In this document: positions 52,535-62,766 of the stretch, piece by piece
Layout: each line of letters opens with the position of its first letter
Position numbering within the stretch: the stretch's first letter is position 1
DNA from: Myxococcales bacterium
GTDB lineage: Bacteria; Myxococcota_A; Polyangia; Polyangiales; JADJMO01
Assembly (NCBI GenBank): GCA_016709545.1
Contig: JADJMO010000013.1
Location: 124,001-188,000, forward strand
DNA: 64,000 bases
Reading direction: 5' to 3'
Notes under the pieces: generated by a model
Told to the model about the DNA's origin: nothing
Seen by the model: only the letters and a program-made list of their open reading frames with translations
Databases searched by the model: none
Made by a program: the position numbers and the translations under genes

Positions 52535-53185
52535 TCACCGCCCGCGCCGATAACCCACCGCCAGCAACCACGTCTTCGCCGCCACCGCGACGCACGGAAA
52601 ACGCGGCCCCGCGCGCGCCGCAGCCGGCGGCGCCTCCTCGAGCGCCGCCCAGTCGCGGAACCACGGCGCGGTGGAGCACTCGTCGGCCTCGACCGCGTCG
52701 GGCACGTGGTGGTTGCGATTGAGCAGCACGTAGCGCAGGGCGCGCTTGACCTCGGTCGGCGTGTGGAGCGGCCGCGCGTGCGTGCGCCCACCGAGCACGC
52801 GGCCACGGCGCCCCATGACCCGGTTGAGCGCGCGCGCCACGCGGATGGCGAGCGAGCGCAGCCCCGAGCCGAACGCGGCGTGGTCGTCGGCCTCGACGAG
52901 GAGGTGCAGGTGGTTGCCCTGCACGCTGTAGTGGACGACGCGGAAGCCCGGCCGCTGCACGGCGCCGAGCACGCGACGGAGCGGCTCGAAGCACCGCTGG
53001 GCACGCAGGTTCCACACGTGCTCCGCCATGCGCACGGTGACGTGCTGGGGCACGCGCGGCGAGGCCGGCGCGCGACGGCGGTGGGACTCGCTGTCCTGCA
53101 GCCTCGGCCGCCCTGCGCCAGGGCGCGCGCCGCCTCGTCCGCGACGAACGGGCGATGCCGGGGGGAGCGGGAGCGACAGCTGCAT
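52535..53185 (-). CDS. REP-associated tyrosine transposase-like protein (Y1_Tnp/RAYT)
   Basis: 216 residues. A basic N-terminus (VRRGRGGARPGAGRPR) is followed by a Y1 HUH nuclease domain: VVHYSVQGNHLHLLVEA carries the HUH-type His-x-His, and a Tyr near residue 150 (LRYVLLNRNHHVPDAV) stands where the nucleophile should be. RAYTs are single-copy domesticated transposases that act on REP palindromes. No REP-like palindrome was found close by. No inverted repeats or target duplication mark it as a current mobile element. Confidence 0.85.
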   Translation of the reverse strand: MQLSLPLPPASPVRRGRGGARPGAGRPRLQDSESHRRRAPASPRVPQHVTVRMAEHVWNLRAQRCFEPLRRVLGAVQRPGFRVVHYSVQGNHLHLLVEADDHAAFGSGLRSLAIRVARALNRVMGRRGRVLGGRTHARPLHTPTEVKRALRYVLLNRNHHVPDAVEADECSTAPWFRDWAALEEAPPAAARAGPRFPCVAVAAKTWLLAVGYRRGR

Positions 53186-53215
53186 ACTTTGATTATGGCG
53201 CTATTTCTGCCGATG

Positions 53216-53440
53216 TCAACAGGTCCAGCCCTTCTCCTCCACGGTGCACTCCACCTTCCCGAGCGGCCTGGGTTGAACGATCTCTGCGGTTTCGCGCAAG
53301 AGCACGAGGCTGTCGTCCGTGGCGACGAAGAGGTGTCGGTCGGCGGGGTGGCGGTCGCCGCCTGCGACGACAGCGTCGGCTCCCGCCGGCTTCCCGTTGC
53401 CGCGGGGGGCGAGCACGGCCGAGGCCCACCCGAGTCCGGA
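53216..53440 (-). pseudogene. Possible 3' remnant of a gene
   Basis: The minus-strand frame ending at 53216 reads, for its last ~70 codons, a plausible soluble sequence (HLFVATDDSLVLLRETAEIV, then GKVECTVEEKGWTC). Upstream of about 53440 the same frame becomes the antisense of the promoter region of the next gene and loses coding character, and no start is evident. It could be the tail of a deleted gene or chance. The rest of the 53186-53615 gap holds only the ribosome site GGAGGAAGAAGC of the following gene. Confidence 0.35.
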
Positions 53441-53615
53441 TCGACGGCGGGCCACGCAACTTCTGTCCGTCCCCGGCCGTAACCCCCTGCGACCCGCCCT
53501 TCCAGGAACACCCTGGCTGGAAATTGCCGACACGTACGGCTGACAAGGCCCGCGTGATCTGACACACTCCGCTTTCAGTCGTTTCTTGCCGCTTGTCGTC
53601 GCCGGAGGAAGAAGC

Positions 53616-56237
53616 ATGCGTATCGTTCGCCCGCTCACGGCCCTGTCTTTGCTTTCGAAGCTCAAGACCAGGGGAACGCTGGGCCTGTTCGGAGTCGCGG
53701 TCGTCGCGGCCACGCAGCTCGCAGCCTGCAGTGGCGGCACCTCTCCGGGCGAGCCCGGCACCGACACCGGCGAACCCGGGGACGGCGGTGACGACGGCGC
53801 GGGCGACAGCATCGTCACGACCGACAGCGGCGGCGGCACCGACAGCGGTGGTGGCACCGACAGCGGTGGCGACACCGGCGGTGGCACCGACACCGGCGGC
53901 GGCACCGACACCGGCGGCGGCGGCGACGGCGGCACCTGCGCCCCCGCGACCTGCGGCTCGGACAGCGACTGCGACGGCATCAGCGACGCGATCGAGGGTC
54001 GCTTCGCGGCCGGCGGCCCGACCGACACCGACGGCGACGGCAAGCCCGACTACCTCGACGACGACAGCGACGGCGACGGCATCCCCGACCGTCTCGAGTG
54101 GGTCGCCTCGGGCTGCGCGAGCCCCCTCGACGACGCGAACGACGCCGACGGCGACGGCATCCCCAACTTCCAGGACCTCGACAGCGACGGCAACGGCCTC
54201 CCCGACAAGGACGAGGTCTGCCCGCCAGCCGCCGTGCTGACGGCGCTCGGCAAGCCCGCGTGCAGCCCGAGCTCCCCGTACGACTTCGACGGCGACGGCG
54301 TCCCCGACTACCTCGACTTCGACAACGATCACGACTCGTCGAAGACCGACAAGACGATCGGCCTCGAGGACAAGAAGGAGCTCGCGGACAACACCGGCAA
54401 GTACGTCGGCCTCACGCTCGACAGCGACGGCGACGGCATCCCGGACGTCTACGACACGGACTCGGACAACGACGGCATCCTTGACCTCGACGACGGCCTC
54501 ACGGACCCGGACGCCGACGGCAAGCCCAACTTCCGCGACGTGGACTCGGACGGCGACGGCGTCGGCGACAAGTGCGAGGGCACGGTCGACACGGACAAGG
54601 ACGGCTTCCCGGACTACCTCGACCTCGACTCGGACGGTGACTTCCTCACCGACGGCAAGGAAGACAAGAACGGCAACTGCCTCGTCGACACGGACGAGAC
54701 GGACCGCCTGAAGGCGGACACGGACGGCGACGGCGTCGGCGACCTCGCGGAGGTCTCGCTGCTCGGCGTGGCCGGCGCGAAGGACGCGACCGCCACGCCC
54801 GCGAAGGCCGGCAAGTTCTACTTCATCGTCCCCTGGTCGGTGGACGGCTCGGTGAAGCCCTCGCCCGACAACGGCACGCTGGCGCTCGCCACGAACCTCA
54901 AGCGCGGCGACGTCGCGTTCATCGTCGACACCACCGGTTCGATGACGGACGAGATCAATCAGCTCAAGTCGTCCCTCGCCACCACGATCATTCCGGCACT
55001 CGCGGCGAAGTTCAGTGACCTCGGCATCGGGGTCGCCGCGCACGACGACTTCCCCTGGCACAATGGCACCGTCACCGAAGGGTTCAGCGGCAAGCCCACC
55101 GTGCAGCTGCCCTTCTACGTCCCTGCGACCGGCAAGGTCAGCACCACCACGAGCAACGCGGTCACTGCGGTCGGTACGCTCGGGACCACCCATGACGGCG
55201 GCGCCCTGCCGGAGTCCCAGGTCGCGGCGATGTGGCGCGCCGTCACGGGCGGTGCGCTCAGCTGGCCGGTCAGCGGCTTCACCGATCCCAAACCCACCGC
55301 CTCGCTGGCAGCAGACGTCCCGGCCGGTGGGAGCGGCACGTTCGGCGCGATGCGCTTCCGCGATGGCGGTCTTCCCATTCTCATCCCGATCACCGACGCC
55401 GCGTTCCACAACGGCAAGCGGGCCAAGAACCTCGCTCCGACCGGCGCGAGCACCGACTACGACACGGCCTATCACGACGCCTATCCGTTCAGCAGCCCGA
55501 ACATCGACGACCTCGTCACCGAGCTGAACAAGGTCGGCGGCAAGATCATCGGCGTCGACACCTGGGGATCGGCACGCAGCGCGTTCGCGACGAACTCGCC
55601 GTACTTCGACCTCGCGTACATCGCGGACAAGACAGGCTCCTACGCGCCGAGAGCGGCGTTCAAGGGATCGTCGGCGTGCCCCACGGCCGAAGGCGGCGCC
55701 TCTGTCGCCCCTGACGGTCCGATGCTCTCCGCGACCGAGCGCTCGTGCCGCCTCATCTACACGATCGGCGCGGACGGCGCCGGTCTGAGCAACGCGATCA
55801 TCGACGGCGTCGGCGCGCTGCTGAACGCCATCCAGTTCGACGTCTACGTGAGAGCCTACAAGGATCCCGCGTACGTCGGCTCCGTGGACGCCGTCGACGC
55901 GTTCATGACCAGCATCGCTCCGCAGCCAGGCGGCGGCGTCGACCCGATGACCGGTGCAGTCTGCACGACATTCTCTCCTGGGCAGCTCAAGGACACCTAT
56001 CGCACGCCCAAGGCCCTCGCTGGCGCTGGCGACATCAGCGAGACCATCGGTGGTCTGAACCCGGGCAAACTCTACTGCTTCGTCGTGACCCCCAAGTCGA
56101 ACACCACCGTGCTGCCGACGACCGACCCTCAGACCTTCAAGGCGTTCCTCACCGTGCAGGGCGACAAGCCCGGTGGTGGTGGCGCGGTCACCCTCGGCAC
56201 CGACCGTGAGGTCATCTTCATCGTCCCCCGAAGCTGA
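53616..56237 (+). CDS. Surface lipoprotein with thrombospondin type-3 calcium repeats and a VWA-like domain
   Basis: 873 residues. Signal peptide with lipobox QLAAC (C38). Residues ~40-108 are a Gly/Asp/Thr/Ser low-complexity spacer. Residues ~110-390 hold about a dozen TSP3-type units (DTDGDGKPDYLDDDSDGDGI), which bind calcium as stiff stalks. From ~435 a VWA-like domain starts with the MIDAS motif DTTGSMTDEI and continues with GVAAHDDFPW and DTWGSARSAF. Five or more Cys in the C-terminal third suggest disulfides. Such proteins are adhesins or matrix-binding surface proteins. ATG 53616 follows GGAGGAAGAAGC. It heads the surface-protein cluster. Confidence 0.9.
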   Translation: MRIVRPLTALSLLSKLKTRGTLGLFGVAVVAATQLAACSGGTSPGEPGTDTGEPGDGGDDGAGDSIVTTDSGGGTDSGGGTDSGGDTGGGTDTGGGTDTGGGGDGGTCAPATCGSDSDCDGISDAIEGRFAAGGPTDTDGDGKPDYLDDDSDGDGIPDRLEWVASGCASPLDDANDADGDGIPNFQDLDSDGNGLPDKDEVCPPAAVLTALGKPACSPSSPYDFDGDGVPDYLDFDNDHDSSKTDKTIGLEDKKELADNTGKYVGLTLDSDGDGIPDVYDTDSDNDGILDLDDGLTDPDADGKPNFRDVDSDGDGVGDKCEGTVDTDKDGFPDYLDLDSDGDFLTDGKEDKNGNCLVDTDETDRLKADTDGDGVGDLAEVSLLGVAGAKDATATPAKAGKFYFIVPWSVDGSVKPSPDNGTLALATNLKRGDVAFIVDTTGSMTDEINQLKSSLATTIIPALAAKFSDLGIGVAAHDDFPWHNGTVTEGFSGKPTVQLPFYVPATGKVSTTTSNAVTAVGTLGTTHDGGALPESQVAAMWRAVTGGALSWPVSGFTDPKPTASLAADVPAGGSGTFGAMRFRDGGLPILIPITDAAFHNGKRAKNLAPTGASTDYDTAYHDAYPFSSPNIDDLVTELNKVGGKIIGVDTWGSARSAFATNSPYFDLAYIADKTGSYAPRAAFKGSSACPTAEGGASVAPDGPMLSATERSCRLIYTIGADGAGLSNAIIDGVGALLNAIQFDVYVRAYKDPAYVGSVDAVDAFMTSIAPQPGGGVDPMTGAVCTTFSPGQLKDTYRTPKALAGAGDISETIGGLNPGKLYCFVVTPKSNTTVLPTTDPQTFKAFLTVQGDKPGGGGAVTLGTDREVIFIVPRS

Positions 56238-56323
56238 ACTGAACGCTCCGCTCGCGCTGAGCTTCGGACAACGACAGCGCCTTCCACTTCCTCCCCTCGA
56301 GGGCCACTGCTACCCGCAGCGGC

Positions 56324-58847
56324 ATGCGTGGGGAGGAAGTACTGTTTTTTGTCGCGCTCGTGGCCAGTGGCTGCAGCGTCGACCGTGGCCGACCGATCGA
56401 CACCCTCGGTGGTCCAGGCGTCGAGGCAAGGGCGTGGTCGAGCAGTTCGACTGTTTCTCCTTCGCGGCCGGGGCTGTTCGATCGATCGCTCCTCTTGCCC
56501 AGCGGAAGGATTCTCGTCGTCGGCAACGGAACCTCGCTCGAACTGGATCCCGTCGCCGGGACCTGGAGCGCCACGTCGTCGATGAGCGACGCGTTGACCC
56601 GCCCGGGCCTCGGGCTCTTGCCGTCGGGCAAGGTCCTCGCCGCCGGCAGCATCACATCGAAGGCCGGCGACGATCACGAGTACTACGTCGTGCAGCTGTA
56701 CGATCCCACGACCCGCACGTGGGCCAAGGCGGCCGACCTGCCGCGCCCGTCCAGCGCCCCGACGATGCTCACCCTGACCGATGGGCGTCTCGCGCTGGCT
56801 GGCACCTGGGATACCGCGAGCTCCACCTCCATCGGAGTCCAGCTCTACAACCCCACCACCAGCACGTGGTCGTCGGGGCCGAACATGGTCGTCGAGCACT
56901 ACTACCCTCGCGTAGTCACGCTGGGCACGAAGGCGATGTTGCTCGAGGCAAGCGGCGCATCCCTCGTCGACCTCACCACCGCGACTTGGTCGGCGGCACC
57001 AGCGGGTCCCGGTGGGGCCGTGACGGCCGTCGGTGGTGGCAAGGCCTTCGCCGTCGAACGCACGACCGCGGCCACCTACGACGTCGCGACCAACGTGTGG
57101 ACAACCCGGGCCACACCTCCAGTGGATGTGAGCGCCGCTGCCGCCACGCTGCTGTCCAACGGTCGCGTCCTCCTGGTCGGGGGTCGCCTCGGTCTCTCGG
57201 CAACGCCGTCGACCACCGCCTACCAGTACGACCTGACCACGAACACCTGGTCGACGTCCGGGGACATCGCCGCGCCTCACTACGAGCGACACGAAGCGTT
57301 CACCATCGGCGATCGAGCCGTCGTCGTCGGGGGGCTCGGGGTTGTGGTCTCAGGCCGAGATCCTCCTGCTGCAAGCCATCGGGACCAGCTGCACGGCAGG
57401 CCACCAGTGCAAGAGCGGCGCGTGCGTCGACTCGGTCTGCTGCGGCTCTGCGTCGTGCCCCACCGACAGCACCTGTGCCTGGCCGACGTCGCTCGGGAGC
57501 TGCCGCAAGAAGCTGGGGGCTGTTTGCACCGCCGGCACCGAATGCGGCTCTGGCTCCTGCGTCGACAACCGTTGCTGCAACGTCGCGTGTGGCGGGCAGT
57601 GCGAGGCGTGCGACGTCGCTGGCGCCGAGGGGACCTGCACCGCCGTGACGGGGACACCTCACGGGTCGCGCGCCGCGTGCGGCGGCGCTGGCGCGGGGAC
57701 GGCCTGCGGTGCCAAGTGCGATGGCGCCGACCGGGTCAAGTGCAACTTCCCTGGCTCGGGGGTCGCTTGCGGCACTGCAGGCTGCTCCGGAAGCGTCGAG
57801 ACACACGTCGGCACCTGCTCCGGAGCTGGGGCGTGCTCCGACGTGCCGAAGAGCTGCGGGACCTACGCGTGTGGAGCCACCGCGTGCAAGACGAGCTGCG
57901 CAGGTCCTACCGACTGCATCGGGGGCTACTACTGCAAGGCCGGGTCGTGCGTGCCCACGGAAGGCCTCGGCAAGGACTGCACGAAGGTCAGCGACTGCGC
58001 GACCGGCTTCTGCGTAGACGGGGTCTGCTGCGGCGTCGCCTCCTGTGCCGCGGGCAGTGCCTGCAACGCGAAGGCAACGGCCAAGGGGACCTGCGCCAAG
58101 GAGCTGGGCACGACCTGCAAGGTCGACGACGAATGCGGCAGTGGTCACTGCATCGACGGTGTGTGCTGCGGCACGACCTGCGACGGGCAGTGCGAGGCCT
58201 GCGACGTACCGTCTCACCTCGGACAGTGCTGGCCCGTCAGCGGCGCGCCCCACGGCCCCCGTCCTGCGTGTGGAGGCGCCACCGACTGCGCGACAAAGAC
58301 GTGCGACGGCGCGAAGGACACGAAGTCGTGCGTCGGGCAGACGGTCGATCTCACGAAGACCTGCGCGCCGGCGAAGTGCGACGGCACGCGCTTCACCCCG
58401 GTGGCCACGTGCGACGTGACCGGGACCTGCCCGGCCCTCGCGGCGACCTCGTGCGTGCCCTACCGATGCGACGATGGTGGCTGCAAGGTGACGTGTGCAG
58501 CCGACACCGACTGCGCCCCCGGCTACCAATGCGCCGCGGGGAAGTGCGGACCGCGGACCTCGTCCTGTTCGACGGATGGACGTTCGGCGATCGACGAAGC
58601 CGGGACGACGACCAGCTGCGCGCCGTACCTCTGCAAGAAGGGCTACTGCGCCCGTAGCTGCGCCGACTCGAGCGAGTGCACGGACGGCACGCTGTGCAAC
58701 GTTCCGCTCGCGACGTGTGAGCCACCACCCCCACCGAGCGCGGTCGCCGACGATGGAGGTTGTTCGCACCACGGGAACGGGAAGGCTCCCGCTGGGTTCG
58801 CATTCGCCATCGCAGCGCTCCTCCTGCGGAAGCGGGGTGCGCGATGA
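56324..58847 (+). CDS. Kelch-repeat and Cys-rich surface protein with MYXO-CTERM tail, copy 1, one-base frameshift near 57331
   Basis: About 840 residues when joined. Signal with a lipobox-like LVASGC, then six kelch blades (RILVVGNGTSLELDP, VQLYDPTTRTWAKAADL, RVLLVGG), then from ~345 Cys-rich modules repeating GxCVDxVCC, CxGQCEACDV and CAPGYQC patterns. It ends DDGGCSHHG, a hydrophobic helix, and RKRGAR: the MYXO-CTERM tail. The kelch part (from 56324) and the Cys part lie in different frames. Removing one G from the G6 run at 57329-57334 joins them as VVGGSGLWSQAEILLLQ. It should be cell-surface bound. The stop overlaps the start of copy 2 (ATGA). Confidence 0.85.
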
Positions 58848-61377
58848 AGCGCTGGGTGTTCTTGGCGGCGCTGCTCGCCGGATGTCGCGCTGCTCCTTCT
58901 CCCGCGCCCGAGCTCACGCGACGCTCCGAGGCGGTCTGGACCACGACGGGAGCGCTCCCGTTCGGGACGAGTCACCTCTGGGGCAGCAACGCCATCTTCG
59001 CGGTGCCAGGCAAGGTCTTCCTCAACAACCAGGTCGCGTTCGGCGCGGACTTCCGCGTGCCTGTCTTCACGTTGGCGACAGGCACTTGGGCACCAGGGCC
59101 CACCGGCCTCGGCTTCTTCGACGGCGCTCAGCTGAAGGATGGCAGCATCCTCACAGGCACGGCGCGCCTCGATCCGACGACGCTGGCTTCGACCACCATC
59201 CCGGCTCCGACTGGTGCGACGGGGACGCCGTTCATGCTGGCGCGCCTCTACGGAGGCCGCGCGCTTGCCTCGGTCCCCACAGCCACTGGGCTGCGCTACG
59301 CGCTCTTCGACGCGGATACGAAGACCTGGAAGGTCCTCACGACCCCCGTTCGCATGGATGGCGCGACCACGCCGAGGCCATGGCCAGTCGTCTCGCTGCA
59401 GGACGATCGCGTGCTCGTCGCGAGCGACACTGTGTTCGAACTGCTCGATCCCGCCACCGACACCATCAAGACCGTTCCCAGCCCGGGCAAGGCCACCATT
59501 GGATTCTCACGCCAGCCTCCGCTCCTCCTGCCGAGCGGTAAGCTCCTGCTCGTCGGAAGCCCCGGTCCCAGCTACTCGTCGGCGGCAGAGGTGTTCGATC
59601 CCGTCAGCCTGGTCTGGTCGAGCTCCGGCGCGCTCTCGCAAGGCCGAGGTGACGCCGCACTGACCTTGTTCGGCTCGGATCGAGTGATCGCCATCGGCGG
59701 CCGCGGAACGGGCGGATACTCCAAGGCGACCGACGTCCTGCGAATCTCCACCGGAGTGTGGACCGCCGTCGGATCGCTGGCCACGGCCAGAGCTTCCGCA
59801 TTCGTCACGCGTCTCGACGACGGTCGAGTTCTGACGGTTGGTGGCATCAATGAAAGCGGCGGCGACGGCACACCCAGCGCCGAGCTCTTCGGCACCCTCG
59901 ACGGCCAGACCTGCACCAACCGCCTGGACTGCGTCTCCGACCAGTGCGTCGACGGCGTCTGTTGCGCCACCGCGTGCGCCGCCGACGAGGTCTGCAACAG
60001 CGCGGCCGCCAAGGGCGTCTGCAAGAAGAAGAACGGCGTCACCTGCACCGCCGGTACCCAGTGCGCGAGCGGGCAGTGCGTGGACGGCGTCTGCTGCAAC
60101 AGCGCGTGCGGCGGCCAGTGCCAGGCCTGCGACGTCGCCGGCGCCGTCGGCACCTGCACGGCGACCAAGGGCGCGCCCCACGGCACCCGCGCGGCGTGCA
60201 CCGGCGCGGGCACCGGCACCACCTGCGGTCCGACGTGCGACGGCTCCACCGCCGACAAGTGCACGTTCCCGGGCGCCTCGCTCCCCTGTGGTTCCAACTC
60301 GTGCGTCGATGGTTTCGAGACCCTGGCCTCGAGCTGCGACGGCGCCGGCAAGTGCGCCGCCGCGCCCAAGAGCTGCGGCGACTACGGGTGCGACACCGAC
60401 CGCTGCAAGACCGCGTGCTCCGTCAAGGCCGACTGCTCCCCGGGTCGACGCTGCGCGGCCGGCAAGTGCATCCCCATCGAGGGTCTCGGCAACACCTGCA
60501 CCACCTCGGCCGAGTGCTCGAGCGGCTTCTGCACCGACGGCGTGTGCTGCGAGGTCGCCACCTGCGGCGCCGGCGCGTCCTGCGCCCTCGGCAAGGGCGT
60601 GTGCAAGCTGCAAGACGGCACCGCCTGCTCCGCGGCGACCGCCGCCGGGGCCGATGCGCTCTGTGCGTCCAAGCACTGCGTGGACGGCGTGTGCTGCAAC
60701 GAGGCGTGCGACGCGCAGTGCATGGCGTGCAACGCGCCGGGCAAGGCCGGCACCTGCACCCCGATCGTGGGTCCGCCGCGCGGCACGCGGCCGGCGTGCG
60801 ACGACGGCGGCGGCGACGTGTGCAAGGCGCGGACGTGCAACGGCGCGGTCGACACCGCCACCTGCGCGGGCTTCAAGGCGGCGAGCGGCACCGCGTGCGC
60901 GGCTGCCAAGTGCGAGGGCGCGACCTTCACCGGCACCTCGTCGTGCAACGCCGGGGCCTGCAACGCGCCGACGTCGATCTCGTGCGCGCCCTACGCGTGC
61001 GACGGCGAGGGGTGCAAGTCCAAGTGCGCGGTCGAGGCGGACTGCGCCCCGCGCACGCGTGCGTCGACGGGCGCTGCCGGCCGAAGCAGGCGCGGTGCTC
61101 CGCCGACAAGTCGACCGCGATCGACGTCGACGGCAAGGAGACCCCGTGCTCCCCGTTCCTGTGCCGCGCCGACGGACGCTGCGCGGAGGCGTGCGGCCTC
61201 TCGACCGACTGCGCGCTCGGCTTCGCCTGCGACGCGGAGTCCAGGAAGTGCATCCCGCCGGCGGTCGTCGAGGAGGGTGGCTGCGCGATGGGCCGCTCGT
61301 CCTCGGCGGCTGCGCTCCCGGTGTTGCTCGCCCTCGGCCTGCTCGGTCGCACGCGACGGCGGCGCTCCGCTCGCTGA
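58844..61377 (+). CDS. Kelch-repeat and Cys-rich surface protein with MYXO-CTERM tail, copy 2, one-base frameshift near 61050
   Basis: About 844 residues when joined. Same plan as copy 1: signal with lipobox LLAGC (C14), propeller-like region to ~345 with kelch strands (RVIAIGGRG, RVLTVGGINESGG), then Cys-rich modules (SDQCVDGVCC, CGGQCQACDVAG, GFCTDGVCCEV) and a tail EEGGCAMG plus a Leu/Ala helix and RTRRRRSAR. The frame from 58844 reads to about 61050; then one base is missing in ccccgcgcacg (61047-61057) and the tail continues in the next frame (ACVDGRCRPKQARC) to 61377. The tandem paralogy to copy 1 is clear. The Cys density calls for oxidative folding in the periplasm. Confidence 0.85.
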
Positions 61378-61381
61378 AGGG

Positions 61382-61416
61382 TATCCGCGCGGATAGAAAG
61401 TTGTCCGCGCGGATAG
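61382..61416. promoter_or_regulatory. Twin palindromes 20 bp apart, probable operator of the 61441 gene
   Basis: TATCCGCGCGGATA at 61382-61395 is a perfect 14-bp palindrome. A second copy of its core, TCCGCGCGGA, lies at 61404-61413 and is followed by TAG like the first. The cores are 20 bp apart, about two helical turns, so two dimers could bind the same face of the DNA. They lie between the Cys-rich gene and the lipoprotein start, 28 bp upstream of ATG 61441. Confidence 0.6.
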
Positions 61417-61440
61417 CTCGCGTCCACCGTCGTCCGAACG

Positions 61441-62712
61441 ATGCAACCTGTCACCGCCATGTCGACCCGACGCGTTCTGTGGGCCCTGCTGGGCTCCTCG
61501 ATGGTGCTCGCCGGCTGCCGACGTCGCGCCCTCGCGGTGGCCGACGATGCGGCCGTCGCGGACGCGCTGACAGTCAAGCCCGTGCTCCGACCGCTGCTCG
61601 GCAATGCCGTCGACGTCCACACCGGGAAGGTCCTCCATCGACTGAGTCGTCTGCCGGTGTTCGAGCTGGACGAGACCGTGCTGCACGACCGAGCACTGCT
61701 GGTCGATGCATCGGGCTTGATGGAAGCGGTGGGAGTCTCGACGGGCGCCCGACGGTGGAGCCATGCGGTGCCTGGTGGCTGCAAGTCGGTCGTGCACCAG
61801 GGCGCGCTCATCCTCTGCGTCGGCACCGAGAGCGTGGTCGCGGTGAACGCGGACACCGGAGTCGTGGCCTGGACGCATCGGGCCGAGGCCATCCAGGAGG
61901 GCGCATCGGTGAACGGTGGCATTGCGATCCGTGTGGGTTCGTCCACGCTCGCCTTGCTGGATTCGGTCTCGGGCACGTTGCGCGTGAGCCGCGAGATTCC
62001 CGAATGGAAGGGAGCAGACCTCGCGCTCGCGACGCCGTTTCCCGACGGACCGGGTGTCTGCGTGTTCGGTCAGTCCCAGGACTGGGGAGCCTCTGCATTC
62101 CTCGACCGTATGGCCTGCTACGACGGTGAACTCCGGTCGCGCTGGACGAAGACGCTGGTGCTACCCAAGTCCGAGCACGCTCTCGAGCTACGCCAGCTCG
62201 GGCCTGCCCAGCTGGTCATCGGAACGAAGACGCGCTCGGACCGATACAAGTCCGCGCCGACCGCGGATTCGCGGATCGTGCTCTGGGCGAGCGGGGCCGA
62301 GAAGAAGGTCGCGGTGGACATCGCTGCGACGATCGAGGGCCCCACCCCGGCGTGGCTCTCGCCGACGGATGGCCACGTCTCTCCGACGCCCTCGCCGCTC
62401 GGCATGATCGCTGTGGGCAGCTACACGGCTGCGCAGGTACTCGAACACGGCACCAAGCTCGTGATCCTCGTGCGCCGCGACGATTGGGCTTCCCACATGC
62501 TCGTCGCCGACCGCGGAACGGGCAAGACGGAGTGGGTGAGCGAGGAGCTCGAGCCCATCTGGGCGTCGCGCCTGGAGGTGATCGACGACGCGATCGTGGT
62601 GTCCGGCAGGACCACGGACCGCACGGTGGCGCGCATCTTCGATCTCCGCTCGGGAGCCGTCCGCTACTTCGATCGCGGCGCAATGCTGACCACGCCACGT
62701 CCCAGCTACTGA
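61441..62712 (+). CDS. PQQ-like beta-propeller lipoprotein
   Basis: 423 residues from ATG 61441 (or 417 from 61459). Lipobox VLAGC near residue 26. The mature part is a run of ~40-residue propeller blades with the PQQ-like pattern VNADTGVVAWTHR, VSTGARRWSHAVPGG, GKTEWVSEELEP, each ending in a Trp-bearing strand. Such BamB-like or PQQ-enzyme-like propellers act as scaffolds; the catalytic residues of PQQ dehydrogenases are absent. It lies behind the twin palindromes and closes the surface-protein cluster. Confidence 0.8.
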   Translation: MQPVTAMSTRRVLWALLGSSMVLAGCRRRALAVADDAAVADALTVKPVLRPLLGNAVDVHTGKVLHRLSRLPVFELDETVLHDRALLVDASGLMEAVGVSTGARRWSHAVPGGCKSVVHQGALILCVGTESVVAVNADTGVVAWTHRAEAIQEGASVNGGIAIRVGSSTLALLDSVSGTLRVSREIPEWKGADLALATPFPDGPGVCVFGQSQDWGASAFLDRMACYDGELRSRWTKTLVLPKSEHALELRQLGPAQLVIGTKTRSDRYKSAPTADSRIVLWASGAEKKVAVDIAATIEGPTPAWLSPTDGHVSPTPSPLGMIAVGSYTAAQVLEHGTKLVILVRRDDWASHMLVADRGTGKTEWVSEELEPIWASRLEVIDDAIVVSGRTTDRTVARIFDLRSGAVRYFDRGAMLTTPRPSY

Positions 62713-62766
62713 GCGGACGTGCGTTTACGTTCTCCCCACGGGACCGATCCGGTACCTTCCCCGCCC

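Noticed and set aside
53193..55475. 760-codon minus-strand frame opposite the TSP3/VWA gene
   Set aside because: It mirrors the Asp/Gly calcium repeats as Val/Glu/Arg strings; the plus strand has signal peptide, TSP3 and VWA motifs.
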